The position numbers and the translations under genes were made by a program. Of a DNA stretch of 64,000 bases, positions 25,365-34,100 are shown piece by piece. The notes beneath the pieces were generated by a model. The model saw only the letters and a list, made by a program, of their open reading frames with translations, did not search any database and was not told where the DNA came from. The DNA comes from DAMCAP01 sp032059445. GTDB taxonomy: Bacteria > Bacillota > Clostridia > Oscillospirales > Ruminococcaceae. Within the stretch, counting starts at the first letter, position 1; the number at the start of each line of letters is the position of its first letter. The stretch is taken from NCBI GenBank assembly GCA_032059445.1, contig DAMCAP010000011.1, positions 22,609 through 86,608 on the forward strand, in the 5' to 3' direction.

Positions 25365-25784
25365 TTAGCCGATGATTGCGATTACATCACCAGGCTGCAC
25401 AGGTGTGCCTTCGTTGACTCTGATTTCCTTTACAACGCCGTCGCAGGGGGCAGAGATGTCATTCTCCATCTTCATTGCTTCGAGGATGACTACAACCTGG
25501 CCTCTCTTGACGGTAGAGCCTACCTTGGCTACATGGCGGGTTACTGTGCCGCTCATTGGAGCAGTGATGGTGCCAGCGCCAGCAGGAGCGGGAGCTGCTG
25601 CCTTAGGAGCAGCTGGTGCTGGTGCAGGGGCTGCAGGCTTGGCAACAGGTGCAGGCGCAGCTGCCTGTACGGGTGCTGCTACTGGTGCAGGTGCTGCGGG
25701 AGCTGCTGCCTTAGCTGCTCCGGTGACTTCCTCTACCTCTACCTGATATACGTTTCCGTTAACAGTTACATTAAACTTTTTCAT
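25365..25784 (-). CDS. mmdC: Biotin carboxyl carrier subunit (MmdC-type)
   Basis: A 139-residue biotin carrier: an N-terminal strand domain (MKKFNVTVNGNVYQVEVEEV), a 45-residue flexible Ala/Pro linker, and a C-terminal biotinyl domain with the biotin-accepting Lys105 in EAMKM. It shuttles CO2 from the alpha-subunit carboxyltransferase to the beta-subunit pump. The start at 25784 follows TGGAGTTAGAA. The Ala/Pro linker makes the local DNA repetitive and GC-rich. Order gamma-carrier-beta matches methylmalonyl-CoA and oxaloacetate decarboxylase operons. Confidence 0.95.
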   Translation of the reverse strand: MKKFNVTVNGNVYQVEVEEVTGAAKAAAPAAPAPVAAPVQAAAPAPVAKPAAPAPAPAAPKAAAPAPAGAGTITAPMSGTVTRHVAKVGSTVKRGQVVVILEAMKMENDISAPCDGVVKEIRVNEGTPVQPGDVIAIIG

Positions 25785-25829
25785 TTCTAACTCCATTCCA
25801 CCACAAGCGGTGTTGATTTAGTTTATAAT

Positions 25830-26156
25830 TTAGCTGCGGTTATTCTCAGCGATGCCTGCGGCAGACCAAGCAGAGTCACCCTGATAGCCTAGCAGAGGGC
25901 GCACCACAAGAGGGGTGATGGATTTCACCTTGAAGTCGGTGCCGCCCATATAGGCAGTGATAGCGGCCATGATGGCAGCCACAGTTTCTTCACTGTTATC
26001 CTCGACGACAGCTTCGGTATAAGGCTCGATTACAGGTGCAGCGGCGGGTTTTTTATCGGAAAACAGTGCAAAACCCTGCAACATAAAGCTAATCAGCAGC
26101 AGCACAAAAAATACAACGGCCATACCTAATACAGTTAATAGCAATGCTTCAGTCAT
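25830..26156 (-). CDS. Decarboxylase gamma/delta subunit (OadG family)
   Basis: A 108-residue protein with one N-terminal membrane helix (ALLLTVLGMAVVFFVLLLISFMLQG) and a soluble tail with acidic and Pro/Ala stretches, then a C-terminal helix with IMAAITAYMGG. This is the layout of OadG/MmdD subunits that hold the complex together at the membrane. GGGAGGAAATACAAA precedes the ATG, 15 bp after the alpha subunit. Sequence similarity in this family is low; the call leans on length, helix and position. Confidence 0.85.
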   Translation of the reverse strand: MTEALLLTVLGMAVVFFVLLLISFMLQGFALFSDKKPAAAPVIEPYTEAVVEDNSEETVAAIMAAITAYMGGTDFKVKSITPLVVRPLLGYQGDSAWSAAGIAENNRS

Positions 26157-26171
26157 TTTGTATTTCCTCCC

Positions 26172-27716
26172 TTATACCGGGAAGTTGCCGTGCTTCTTGG
26201 CAGGGCGGCTCTCGCGCTTGGAGGAAAGCATATTGAGTGCTGAAGCAAGACGCTGTCTGGTGAGAGAAGGCTCGATTACATCGTCTACGAAGCCACGGGC
26301 AGCTGCCTGATAGGGGTTGGCAAATTGCTCCTCATACTCGGCAATCTTCTGCTTACGAGTAGCTTCAGGGTTGACGGATTTGTCGATATCCTTCTTAAAT
26401 ACGATGTTGGCAGCACCGGCTGCGCCCATTACGGCGATCTCAGCCATAGGCCAAGCCAGTACCTGATCGGCGCCTAGATCCTTAGAGCACATTGCCAGAT
26501 AAGCACCGCCGTAAGCCTTACGGGTAACGATGGTGATCTTTGGCACAGTAGCGTCGGAATAAGCGTACAGCATCTTTGCGCCATGGCGGATAATGCCGCC
26601 GTACTCTTGATTTACGCCTGGCAGGAAGCCTGGTACGTCTACAAAGGTTACCAGCGGGATGTTAAAGCTGTCGCAGAAGGAGATAAAGCGAGCAGCCTTG
26701 TCAGATGCGTTGATGTCAAGGCAGCCTGCCATCACCTTGGGCTGATTAGCAAGGATACCGACGGTCTTGCCGCCCACACGGCCAAAGCCGGTGATCATGT
26801 TGCCTGCATAATAAGGGGAAACTTCAAAGAAGTCGCCATTATCCACGACAGAGGTGATAACATCCTTCATGTCATAAGCCTTGTTGGCGCTCTCAGGGCA
26901 GATGGAGTTTAGGTTCTCGCAGATACGGTTGACGTCGTCGTCAGTAGCTACGACAGGAGGCTTCTCCATATTGTTGAGGGGGAGGAAAGAAACCAGCTTA
27001 CGGATAGCAGCGATGGTCTGCTCCTCATTGGGGTATACGAAGTTGGCGCAGCCCGAAACAGAGTTGTGGGTCATAGCGCCGCCCAGTGCTTCAGCAGATA
27101 CTTCTTCTCCGGTGACAGATTTGATAACCTGTGGTCCGGTGATAAACATGTTGGAGGTCTTCTCTACCATGAAGATGAAGTCAGTCAGAGCAGGGGAATA
27201 TACTGCTCCGCCAGCACAAGGGCCCATGATAACAGAGATCTGGGGCACTACGCCGGAAGCAAGGGTATTGCGATAAAAGATCTGGCCGTAGCCCGAAAGC
27301 GCATCAACTGCTTCTTGGATTCTCGCACCGCCGGAGTCATTGACGCCAATGACGGGAGCGCCCATTTTGATCGCGAGATCTAGCACCTTACAGATCTTCT
27401 TTGCATGCATTTCGCCTAAGGATCCGCCCAGTACGGTGAAATCCTGTGCAAATACATAGATTAGACGACCTTCGATGGTGCCGTAGCCTGTGACTACGCC
27501 CTCGCCGGGTGCTTCGGTGGTAGCCATGTCGAAGTTGGTGCAACGGTGCTCTACAAAGGCATCAAGCTCTACGAAGCTTGCCTCATCCAGCAGAGCGTTG
27601 ATACGCTCCCTGGCGGTCATCTTGCCGGAGGAATGCTGCTTGGCTATACGGCTTTCACCGCCGCCTGCCATGACCTTGGCACGGCGATCGTGAAGGTTTT
27701 GTATTCTTTTGTCCAT
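26172..27716 (-). CDS. mmdA: Methylmalonyl-CoA decarboxylase alpha subunit (carboxyltransferase)
   Basis: A 514-residue carboxyltransferase that moves CO2 from methylmalonyl-CoA to biotin. Family blocks include KMTARERINALLDEASF, the oxyanion-loop segment GVNDSGGARIQEAVDALSGYG, GPCAGGAVYSPALTDF, and GFLPGVNQEYGGIIRHGAKMLYAY near residue 360. It could equally be called propionyl-CoA carboxylase beta, but the adjacent OadG-, carrier- and OadB-type subunits and the absence of a biotin carboxylase gene point to the decarboxylase. AAGGAGGCATTTCACAC precedes the ATG. Confidence 0.93.
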   Translation of the reverse strand: MDKRIQNLHDRRAKVMAGGGESRIAKQHSSGKMTARERINALLDEASFVELDAFVEHRCTNFDMATTEAPGEGVVTGYGTIEGRLIYVFAQDFTVLGGSLGEMHAKKICKVLDLAIKMGAPVIGVNDSGGARIQEAVDALSGYGQIFYRNTLASGVVPQISVIMGPCAGGAVYSPALTDFIFMVEKTSNMFITGPQVIKSVTGEEVSAEALGGAMTHNSVSGCANFVYPNEEQTIAAIRKLVSFLPLNNMEKPPVVATDDDVNRICENLNSICPESANKAYDMKDVITSVVDNGDFFEVSPYYAGNMITGFGRVGGKTVGILANQPKVMAGCLDINASDKAARFISFCDSFNIPLVTFVDVPGFLPGVNQEYGGIIRHGAKMLYAYSDATVPKITIVTRKAYGGAYLAMCSKDLGADQVLAWPMAEIAVMGAAGAANIVFKKDIDKSVNPEATRKQKIAEYEEQFANPYQAAARGFVDDVIEPSLTRQRLASALNMLSSKRESRPAKKHGNFPV

Positions 27717-27935
27717 GTGTGAAATGCCTCCTTATTTGGCACTTGATTTTGTAGTCGGCTTGCTCAAAATAGACTCAGTCTATTCGTCACCCGCTAAAAG
27801 CGAACGCCGTTTCGAGCTAGTTGCCTCCTGTAGCTTGTTTCGCCGCTTTGGGGCGCAGCGTGCTTGGCACGGTGAAACTCACCCAAGGTGAATTTAAACA
27901 ATTGTATCGGCAAGCCTTAGGGCTGCCTTGGGGAG
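27717..27935. other. Intra-operon spacer, 219 bp, with short hairpins
   Basis: This gap separates the epimerase and alpha-subunit genes and is longer than most gaps in the operon. It carries GGTGA-aac-TCACC at about 27870-27882 and GCAAGCCTTAGGGCTGCC near 27910, the latter similar to the GCAAGCCCTTAGGGC mini-hairpin in the 60 kb repeat. No gene is supported; it may be an inserted relic or an mRNA-processing site. Confidence 0.35.
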
Positions 27936-28337
27936 CTACTTCCTCTCGGAGAGCTCGATTAGCACGCCGCCGGTGCTCTTTGGGTGTAAGAATGCAATCC
28001 TTGCACCGCCAGCGCCGTATCTTGGGGTTTCGTCGATGAGACGGATGCCCTTGGCTTTTAGCTCTGCAAGTGCTTCTTCAAGGTTGTCTACTCTTAGAGC
28101 GATGTGCTGGATACCCTCGCCTTTTTTCTCGATAAACTTAGCGATAGGGCCGTCAGGGCTGGTGCTTTCCAGCAGCTCGATTTCGCTGTCGCCGCAGGGG
28201 AAGAAAGCTACCTTGACCTTTTGCTCTTCTACTTCTTCGACACCGTGGGCAGTAAGACCAAGAGTGGTGTAGACCTTGGAGGCTTCCTCAATGCTGTTGA
28301 CTGCGATGCCGATGTGGTCGATTCTTGTTGGAAACAT
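27936..28337 (-). CDS. mce: Methylmalonyl-CoA epimerase
   Basis: A 133-residue enzyme of the vicinal-oxygen-chelate fold that interconverts (S)- and (R)-methylmalonyl-CoA. It begins RIDHIGIAVNSIEEA with a metal-binding His, and has QHIALRVDNLEEALAELKAKG and a final STGGVLIELSE with the metal Glu. AGAAGGAGTAACGCT precedes the ATG. It links the mutase product to the decarboxylase, which uses the other epimer. Confidence 0.95.
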   Translation of the reverse strand: MFPTRIDHIGIAVNSIEEASKVYTTLGLTAHGVEEVEEQKVKVAFFPCGDSEIELLESTSPDGPIAKFIEKKGEGIQHIALRVDNLEEALAELKAKGIRLIDETPRYGAGGARIAFLHPKSTGGVLIELSERK

Positions 28338-28443
28338 AGCGTTACTCCTTCTCTGCCGGATGGCAGTTAATTATGTATCGGATACAATACATAAAAAATA
28401 TTATAAAGTTTATGAAGCCAAAATACAAGATTAATTAGGCAAT

Positions 28444-29403
28444 CTAATTAATTTTTATTTGATCAATCTTTTCTAAGATTGTCTCTGCTACACTAAATGG
28501 ATCATTGCTTCTGTGTAAGAGCTCAGGGATATATTGCTCTAGCAGGCCCGTTTCGCCTGCTGCTTTGTTAAGCCGGCGGGTAAAGGCATCGAGTAAAATA
28601 TTATGCACCTCAGCCTTTAAGTTGCGGCTGCGGCGTATGTCTAAGCGCCCTGCTTTTGCATCTTCGCTTAAATGGTGGTGGATTTTCTCCACTAGCTCTG
28701 CGACTCCATCGCCTGTCTGAGCTACCGTCTTGACAACAGGGGGGCGCAAGCCTTCAAAATGCCCCTTAAGATCAAGCATCATCTCTAGCTCGATGACCAG
28801 ACGCTGTACGCCGTCGCGGTCTGCCTTGTTGACACAAAAAATATCGCCGATCTCCATTAGCCCTGCCTTGATCGCCTGGATGTCATCTCCCATGCCAGGG
28901 ATATTGACGATCACCACCAGATCAGCCAGCTTGATAATGTCGACCTCAGACTGCCCTACACCTACTGTTTCGATAAAGACATAGTCACAGCCATAGGCAT
29001 CGAGTACCCGCACAGCGCTCATGGTATACTTGGCAAGACCACCAAGTTGCCCTCTGGTGCCCATAGAGCGGATAAATACGCCGGGGTCTACCGAAAGCTC
29101 CTGCATACGGATACGGTCACCGAGGATTGCTCCGCCGGTAAAGGGGCTGGTAGGGTCGACGGCGATGATGCCCACTGTATGGCCCTGCCCGCGCAGCTCT
29201 TTAGCAAGCTTGTCGGTCAAGGTGGATTTGCCTGAGCCGGGGGCTCCGGTGATGCCGATGATCTTTGCTTTACCCGTGTGTGGGTAGAGACCTTTGAGGA
29301 TCTCTACCGCCATTGGGTTTTCGTTTTCTATATAGGAAATCACTCTGGAGGTCAGGCGGGTATTGCCCGCCAGCACTGCCTCGATAAAGTTTTTTACCTC
29401 CAT
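28444..29403 (-). CDS. meaB: MeaB-type GTPase, mutase chaperone
   Basis: A 319-residue G3E-family GTPase that protects and reloads methylmalonyl-CoA mutase with adenosylcobalamin. It has P-loop GAPGSGKST (53-61), the switch-like DPTSPFTGGAILGDRIRM segment, ETVGVGQSE, and the guanine-specificity motif NKAD near residue 193. Its first gene neighbours are the mutase subunits upstream, with the epimerase downstream. The ATG lies 4 bp after the B12-binding subunit stop. Confidence 0.95.
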   Translation of the reverse strand: MEVKNFIEAVLAGNTRLTSRVISYIENENPMAVEILKGLYPHTGKAKIIGITGAPGSGKSTLTDKLAKELRGQGHTVGIIAVDPTSPFTGGAILGDRIRMQELSVDPGVFIRSMGTRGQLGGLAKYTMSAVRVLDAYGCDYVFIETVGVGQSEVDIIKLADLVVIVNIPGMGDDIQAIKAGLMEIGDIFCVNKADRDGVQRLVIELEMMLDLKGHFEGLRPPVVKTVAQTGDGVAELVEKIHHHLSEDAKAGRLDIRRSRNLKAEVHNILLDAFTRRLNKAAGETGLLEQYIPELLHRSNDPFSVAETILEKIDQIKIN

Positions 29404-29407
29404 GGCA

Positions 29408-29806
29408 CTATCTCTTTAGATTAGCCCGGATGTACTCAATGGTAGTTTCGGTGCTGGTACCGGGGGTAAAGATCTCGGAGATACCGTTTTCCTTTAGGAA
29501 GGGGATGTCCTCATCTGGGATAACGCCGCCGCCAATCACCAGCACGTCTTCTACGCCCTTTTCGGTCAGCAGCTTGGTTACGCGGGGGAAGATATTGTTG
29601 TGAGCACCAGAAAGGATGCTCATTGCCAGTACGTCTACGTCCTCTTGGATTACTGCTGCAACAATCTGCTCGGGGGTCTGGCGAAGCCCTGTATAGATAA
29701 CTTCCATACCTGCATCTCTCAGTGCTCTTGCGATTACCTTAGCACCGCGGTCATGACCGTCAAGGCCTGGTTTTGCCACAAGTACCCTTATTGTTCTCTC
29801 ACTCAT
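29408..29806 (-). CDS. Methylmalonyl-CoA mutase B12-binding subunit
   Basis: A 132-residue Rossmann-type cobalamin domain with the base-off motif DGHDRG (Asp16, His18, Gly21) where His18 ligates cobalt, followed by MSILSGAHN and VIGGGVIPDEDI. It equals the C-terminal domain of one-chain mutases and works with the catalytic subunit encoded 44 bp upstream. This split form occurs in archaea and several anaerobes. CTAGGAGGACAATACAG precedes the ATG. Confidence 0.95.
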   Translation of the reverse strand: MSERTIRVLVAKPGLDGHDRGAKVIARALRDAGMEVIYTGLRQTPEQIVAAVIQEDVDVLAMSILSGAHNNIFPRVTKLLTEKGVEDVLVIGGGVIPDEDIPFLKENGISEIFTPGTSTETTIEYIRANLKR

Positions 29807-29850
29807 CTGTATTGTCCTCCTAGCATGCTTTTAATTCTATGGCTTGTGGC

Positions 29851-31509
29851 TTAGAGCATAGCTGCTGCTATATACTCGCCGAATTCATCTCTCATTACTT
29901 GGCAGATTTCGCCCAGAGTAGCATATGCCTTTACACAGTTTAGGATCAAAGGCATCAGGTTATCGTCGCTGTTGCAAGCGGCTCTTAGAGCAGCAAGGGT
30001 TTCGTCAACCTTGGCATTATCTCTAGAAGCCCTTAGCTCGCTGATCTTGGACTTCTGCATCACCTCTACAGCAGGGTCTACACGCAATAGTCCCTTTGGA
30101 GGTGCTTCCTCTACCTGGAACTGGTTGACGCCTACTACGATGCGATCCTTGCTCTCCACTTCCTTCTGGAAGCGGTAAGCACTGTCCATGATCTCCTGCT
30201 GGATATAGCCTTTTTCGATAGCCTTAGGAGCGCCACCCAGATTGTCGATCTTCTCGATATACTCCTTGGCCTGGCGGATGATGCTGTCGGTGAGGGACTC
30301 CACATAGTAGGAGCCAGCCAGAGGGTCAACGGTATCGGCTACGCCCGACTCATTTGCAACGATCTGCTGAGTACGCAGTGCGATTCTTACAGACTCCTCG
30401 GTAGGCAGTGCCAGCGCTTCGTCGCGGGAGTTGGTATGCAGCGACTGAGTGCCGCCCATAACTGCTGCGAGAGTCTGGATGGTAACACGGATGATGTTGT
30501 TATCAGGCTGCTGGGCAGTCAGAGTGCTGCCTGCGGTCTGGGTGTGGAATTTGAGCATCAGAGATTTAGGATCCTTCGCGCCAAAACGCTCCTTCATGAT
30601 ATGAGCCCAGAGCTTACGGGCAGCTCTAAACTTTGCTACTTCTTCCAGTAGGTCGTTGTGGGCGTTAAAGAAGAAGGAGAGGCGGGGAGCAAACTCGTCT
30701 ACATCAAGCCCTGCTTTGATAGCAGCCTCTACATAAGCAATACCATCGGCAAGGGTGAAGGCAACTTCCTGCGCTGCGGAGGAGCCTGCCTCACGGATGT
30801 GATAACCCGAGATCGAGATGGTGTTCCACTGAGGTACTTCCTTGGAGCAATACTCAAAAATATTGGTGATCAGACGCATGGAGGGAGTTGGTGGGAAGAT
30901 ATAGGTACCACGAGCGATATATTCTTTTAGGATATCGTTCTGGATGGTACCGCGAAGCTGGTCGGGAGTTACACCCTGCTTTTCGGCTACGGCGATATAC
31001 ATTGCCAGCAGCACAGAGGCTGGAGCATTGATGGTCATAGAGGTAGAAACCTGATCCAGCGGAATCCCGTCAAAGAGGATTTCCATATCCTTTAAGGAGT
31101 CGATGGCAACGCCAACCTTACCGACCTCACCCTCAGAGAGAGAATGATCGGAGTCATAGCCAATCTGAGTAGGCAGGTCAAATGCAACAGAAAGACCCAT
31201 GGAGCCTTGCTCGATTAGGAATTTGTAGCGCTTGTTGGATTCCTCAGCGGTAGCAAAGCCTGCATACTGGCGCATGGTCCAGAAGCGGCCGCGGTACATG
31301 TTGGTCTGCACACCACGGGTGTAGGGGTACTCTCCGGGGAAGCCGCTGTCGGTTAGGTAATCCAGATGCTCTACGTCCTTGGGGGTGTAGAGGCGCTTGA
31401 CCTCGTTGCCGCCGGTGGTGATAAATTTTGCTTTGCGCTCTTTATTTTTCGCTAGACCCTTTTGCACTTTGGCGTCCCAGCTTGCGTATTTTTCATCGAA
31501 GTTTGACAT
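29851..31509 (-). CDS. Methylmalonyl-CoA mutase catalytic subunit
   Basis: A 552-residue TIM-barrel subunit that interconverts succinyl-CoA and methylmalonyl-CoA by a radical mechanism. Landmarks are YPYTRGVQTNMYRGRFWTMRQYAGF, the substrate-binding GSMGLSVAFDLPTQIGYDSD segment, SISGYHIREAGSSA and MGGTQSLHTNSRDEALALP. The chain stops before a B12 domain, which is encoded separately. The start at 31509 follows GGAGGATACT; an upstream in-frame start has no site. A palindromic hairpin separates it from the oxidoreductase genes. Confidence 0.96.
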   Translation of the reverse strand: MSNFDEKYASWDAKVQKGLAKNKERKAKFITTGGNEVKRLYTPKDVEHLDYLTDSGFPGEYPYTRGVQTNMYRGRFWTMRQYAGFATAEESNKRYKFLIEQGSMGLSVAFDLPTQIGYDSDHSLSEGEVGKVGVAIDSLKDMEILFDGIPLDQVSTSMTINAPASVLLAMYIAVAEKQGVTPDQLRGTIQNDILKEYIARGTYIFPPTPSMRLITNIFEYCSKEVPQWNTISISGYHIREAGSSAAQEVAFTLADGIAYVEAAIKAGLDVDEFAPRLSFFFNAHNDLLEEVAKFRAARKLWAHIMKERFGAKDPKSLMLKFHTQTAGSTLTAQQPDNNIIRVTIQTLAAVMGGTQSLHTNSRDEALALPTEESVRIALRTQQIVANESGVADTVDPLAGSYYVESLTDSIIRQAKEYIEKIDNLGGAPKAIEKGYIQQEIMDSAYRFQKEVESKDRIVVGVNQFQVEEAPPKGLLRVDPAVEVMQKSKISELRASRDNAKVDETLAALRAACNSDDNLMPLILNCVKAYATLGEICQVMRDEFGEYIAAAML

Positions 31510-31571
31510 AGTATCCTCCGTTAATATTTTGATAGTAGACTGTCTCATAATCAGGCATATATACCACATTA

Positions 31572-31606
31572 ACCCCCATAAAGCAGTTAACTGCGGATAT
31601 GGGGGT
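31572..31606 (-). other. Intercistronic hairpin between oxidoreductase and mutase genes
   Basis: ACCCCCATA (31572-31580) pairs with TATGGGGGT (31598-31606), with a nested GCAGTTAACTGC palindrome in the loop. The minus-strand tail lacks a T-run, so partial attenuation or RNA processing is more likely than full termination. Confidence 0.55.
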
Positions 31607-31630
31607 AATCGGTGTGGTTATAGCGACACT

Positions 31631-32161
31631 TTACAGAGCATCGGCAAAACCGAAGCCTGCATTGATTGCTTTTTTATTGAGCTCTTCGGTACCCTTTGGG
31701 ATACGATCCAGGAGAGCATGGGTTGCTGACTCACGAGAAACAACCTTGGTATAGCCTACCAGGAAGCCCAGCGCAACGACGTTGGCAACAAGGGGCTTGA
31801 GCTCATTGTGGGCAGTCTCAAGGATAGGAGCCTTGACGATCTCACGGGTAGAAGCGGAGGTATCGACCGAGGAATCACAGATGATGGTGGTGGATTCATC
31901 GGCGGTCAGACCATATAGTCTAAAGGACTCGTTGGTCAGGCAAAGCAGGTAGGTAGGGGTGGTTGCCTTGGGGTAGTCGATAGGATCAACGGAGATAACC
32001 ACCTCAGCCTTGGAAGCACCACCACGGGCCTCGGGGCCATAGCTCTGGCTTTGCAGAGCGTATTTACCGTCAAGGATTGCAGCCTCCGCAAGGATGATAC
32101 CTGCGGTAATGATACCCTGACCGCCTGATCCGCTCAGACGAAACTCTGTACGCATAGCCAT
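31631..32161 (-). CDS. korC: 2-oxoacid:ferredoxin oxidoreductase gamma subunit
   Basis: A 176-residue gamma subunit with the start RLSGSGGQGIITAGIILAEAA and the SQSYGPEARGGASKAEVVIS block that defines the POR/KOR gamma family; the segment closes over CoA in solved relatives. Its ATG overlaps the beta-subunit stop (TAATG). Order delta-alpha-beta-gamma and the separate small ferredoxin subunit are typical of KorDABC. Confidence 0.94.
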   Translation of the reverse strand: MAMRTEFRLSGSGGQGIITAGIILAEAAILDGKYALQSQSYGPEARGGASKAEVVISVDPIDYPKATTPTYLLCLTNESFRLYGLTADESTTIICDSSVDTSASTREIVKAPILETAHNELKPLVANVVALGFLVGYTKVVSRESATHALLDRIPKGTEELNKKAINAGFGFADAL

Positions 32162-32964
32162 TACTTGTTACCTCCCAACTTTTCGATCAGCTTGGTGTAG
32201 CTCTCGGTATACTCAGGCTCGGTCTTGTTGACAAACTCACCGATGACGAAGGTCTTGTCATACTCGGTTACGCCCTGCTTATACATGGTGGAGTTATCCT
32301 TGATCCACTTTAGCATGCCAGGAGCATCGCCGACCTTGTTCTTTCTGCCGAAGTAGGTAGGACAGGTAGAAACAGCCTCGATAACAGAGAAGCCCTTATT
32401 CTTAAGTCCGTTTTGGATGTAGTTCTTAAGCTGAGGCACATGGAAGACCGAAGCGCGGGCTACATAGGTAGCGCCAGCACCCTTCGTTAGCTCCACCAGA
32501 TCAAATGGACGGTCAATGTTGCCGTAAACTGCGGTGGTAGCCAGAGCGCCTGTAGGGGTCAGAGGAGAATACTGACCGCTGGTCATACCGTAAATATTGT
32601 TGTTGACGATGATCAGGGTGATGTCGATGTTTCTTCTGCAAGCGTGGATCAAATGGTTACCACCAATTGCAGAGGAGTCGCCGTCACCAGAGATTACGAT
32701 AACGTTTAGCTCTGGGTTGGCCATCTTTACACCGGTTGCAAAAGCAAGTGCACGGCCGTGGGTGGTATGTAGTGTGCCAAAATCCATATAACCGGGTGCT
32801 CTCGAGGAGCAACCGATACCAGAAACGATAACAGTCCTCTTAGGATCAAGGCTCATTGCATCGATTGCTCTGATCAGAGAGTTGATTACGATACCATTGC
32901 CGCAGCCTGGGCACCAGATATGGGGCATTTTATTTTGTCTTAAATAATCTAAAGTCGTAGACAT
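32161..32964 (-). CDS. korB: 2-oxoacid:ferredoxin oxidoreductase beta subunit (TPP-binding)
   Basis: A 267-residue subunit that binds thiamine diphosphate. It has WCPGCGNGI near residue 18, the TPP motif GDGDSSAIGGNHLIHACRRN near 95, and NNNIYGMTSGQYSPLTPTG, which in this family points to 2-oxoglutarate or branched 2-oxoacid substrates and not to pyruvate. It oxidatively decarboxylates the oxoacid to an acyl-CoA, reducing ferredoxin. It overlaps the alpha gene by one base. Confidence 0.94.
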   Translation of the reverse strand: MSTTLDYLRQNKMPHIWCPGCGNGIVINSLIRAIDAMSLDPKRTVIVSGIGCSSRAPGYMDFGTLHTTHGRALAFATGVKMANPELNVIVISGDGDSSAIGGNHLIHACRRNIDITLIIVNNNIYGMTSGQYSPLTPTGALATTAVYGNIDRPFDLVELTKGAGATYVARASVFHVPQLKNYIQNGLKNKGFSVIEAVSTCPTYFGRKNKVGDAPGMLKWIKDNSTMYKQGVTEYDKTFVIGEFVNKTEPEYTESYTKLIEKLGGNK

Positions 32965-34100
32965 TACTTCATCACCGCCATTACTTCTTGATATAGTTCT
33001 TCAGTTCTAAACAGTTCACCTGTTACCTTACCGATGTGGTGTACGGGGCATTTGCCGCCTACCAGTCTTTCGACCTCAAGCACCAGCTGACCTAGGTTCA
33101 TCTCAGGTACGACTACATTCTTTACGCCGGGCAGCAGAGCCTTAAACGCCTTCTCGGGGAAGGGCCATAGGGTCTTGGGGATAAATAGACCAGCCTTGAT
33201 ACCCTGAGCTCTCAGCTCCTTGACGATATACATAGAGGTCCTTGCGACAGAGCCATAAGCTACAAACAGCAGCTCAGCGTCATCTGTCATGAAGTTCTCG
33301 TAGAGGACGATGTTGTCGACGTCGTTGTCAACCTTAGCACAGATACGGCGTACCAGTGCATCGTTCTTAGCAGGGGAGTTGGTGGGGAAGCCGGTCTCGT
33401 CGTGGGAGAGGCCGGTTACGTGGAAGCGGTGACCCTCACCAAAAGCTGCCATAGGAGGTACTAAGCTGTCGCCTACACAGGCATAAGGCTTATAGTTCTC
33501 ATCGTCAGCAGCGGGCTTGACTCTGTTGATGATCTCGTAATCATCCTCGATCACTACGCCTTCACGCATATGAGCGATTACTTCGTCGGTCATCAGCAGC
33601 ACAGGGGTACGGTATTTTTCAGCATAGTTAAATGCGGTAATGGTCAGGTCGTGCATTTCCTTGACGGAAGTAGGGCAGATGCAGATTACAGGATGGTCAC
33701 CGTGGGTACCCCATCTTGCCTGCATGACATCACCCTGAGCAGGGGAGGTAGGCAGACCAGTAGAGGGGCCGGCTCTCATGATAGAAGCCACGACGCAAGG
33801 TATCTCTGCGATGGCAGCAAAGCCGAGATTCTCTTGCTTTAGGGAGAATCCAGGGCCGGAGGTAGCAGTCATAGCCTTGGCACCGGCAAGAGAAGCACCG
33901 ATTACACAGGCCATAGAGGCGATTTCGTCTTCCATCTGGATGAAGCGACCGCCTACCTTAGGCAGCTCAATGGAGGATTCCTCGGCGATTTCGGAGGATG
34001 GAGTAATCGGGTAGCCGCCGTAAAAATTCATACCCGCCCTTAGTGCTCCCATTACACAGGCTTCGTTACCCTGTAATAGGACTGCCTTTTTACTGCTCAT
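32964..34100 (-). CDS. korA: 2-oxoacid:ferredoxin oxidoreductase alpha subunit
   Basis: A 378-residue alpha subunit with GNEACVMGALRAGMNFYGGYPITPSSEIAE at the start, the TATSGPGFSLKQENLGFAAIAEIPCV segment, and GLPTSPAQGDVMQARWGTHGDHP, all KorA hallmarks. It forms the active heterodimer with KorB. The start overlaps the ferredoxin-subunit end by 11 bp and is preceded by AAAGGAGGCCAAGAAAA. Placed upstream of methylmalonyl-CoA mutase, it probably supplies succinyl-CoA from 2-oxoglutarate (inference). Confidence 0.94.
   Translation of the reverse strand: MSSKKAVLLQGNEACVMGALRAGMNFYGGYPITPSSEIAEESSIELPKVGGRFIQMEDEIASMACVIGASLAGAKAMTATSGPGFSLKQENLGFAAIAEIPCVVASIMRAGPSTGLPTSPAQGDVMQARWGTHGDHPVICICPTSVKEMHDLTITAFNYAEKYRTPVLLMTDEVIAHMREGVVIEDDYEIINRVKPAADDENYKPYACVGDSLVPPMAAFGEGHRFHVTGLSHDETGFPTNSPAKNDALVRRICAKVDNDVDNIVLYENFMTDDAELLFVAYGSVARTSMYIVKELRAQGIKAGLFIPKTLWPFPEKAFKALLPGVKNVVVPEMNLGQLVLEVERLVGGKCPVHHIGKVTGELFRTEELYQEVMAVMK

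Noticed and set aside
26172..27716. Propionyl-CoA carboxylase as the name for the alpha subunit
   Set aside because: No biotin carboxylase gene is present and OadG-, carrier- and OadB-type subunits are adjacent, so the sodium-pumping decarboxylase is preferred.
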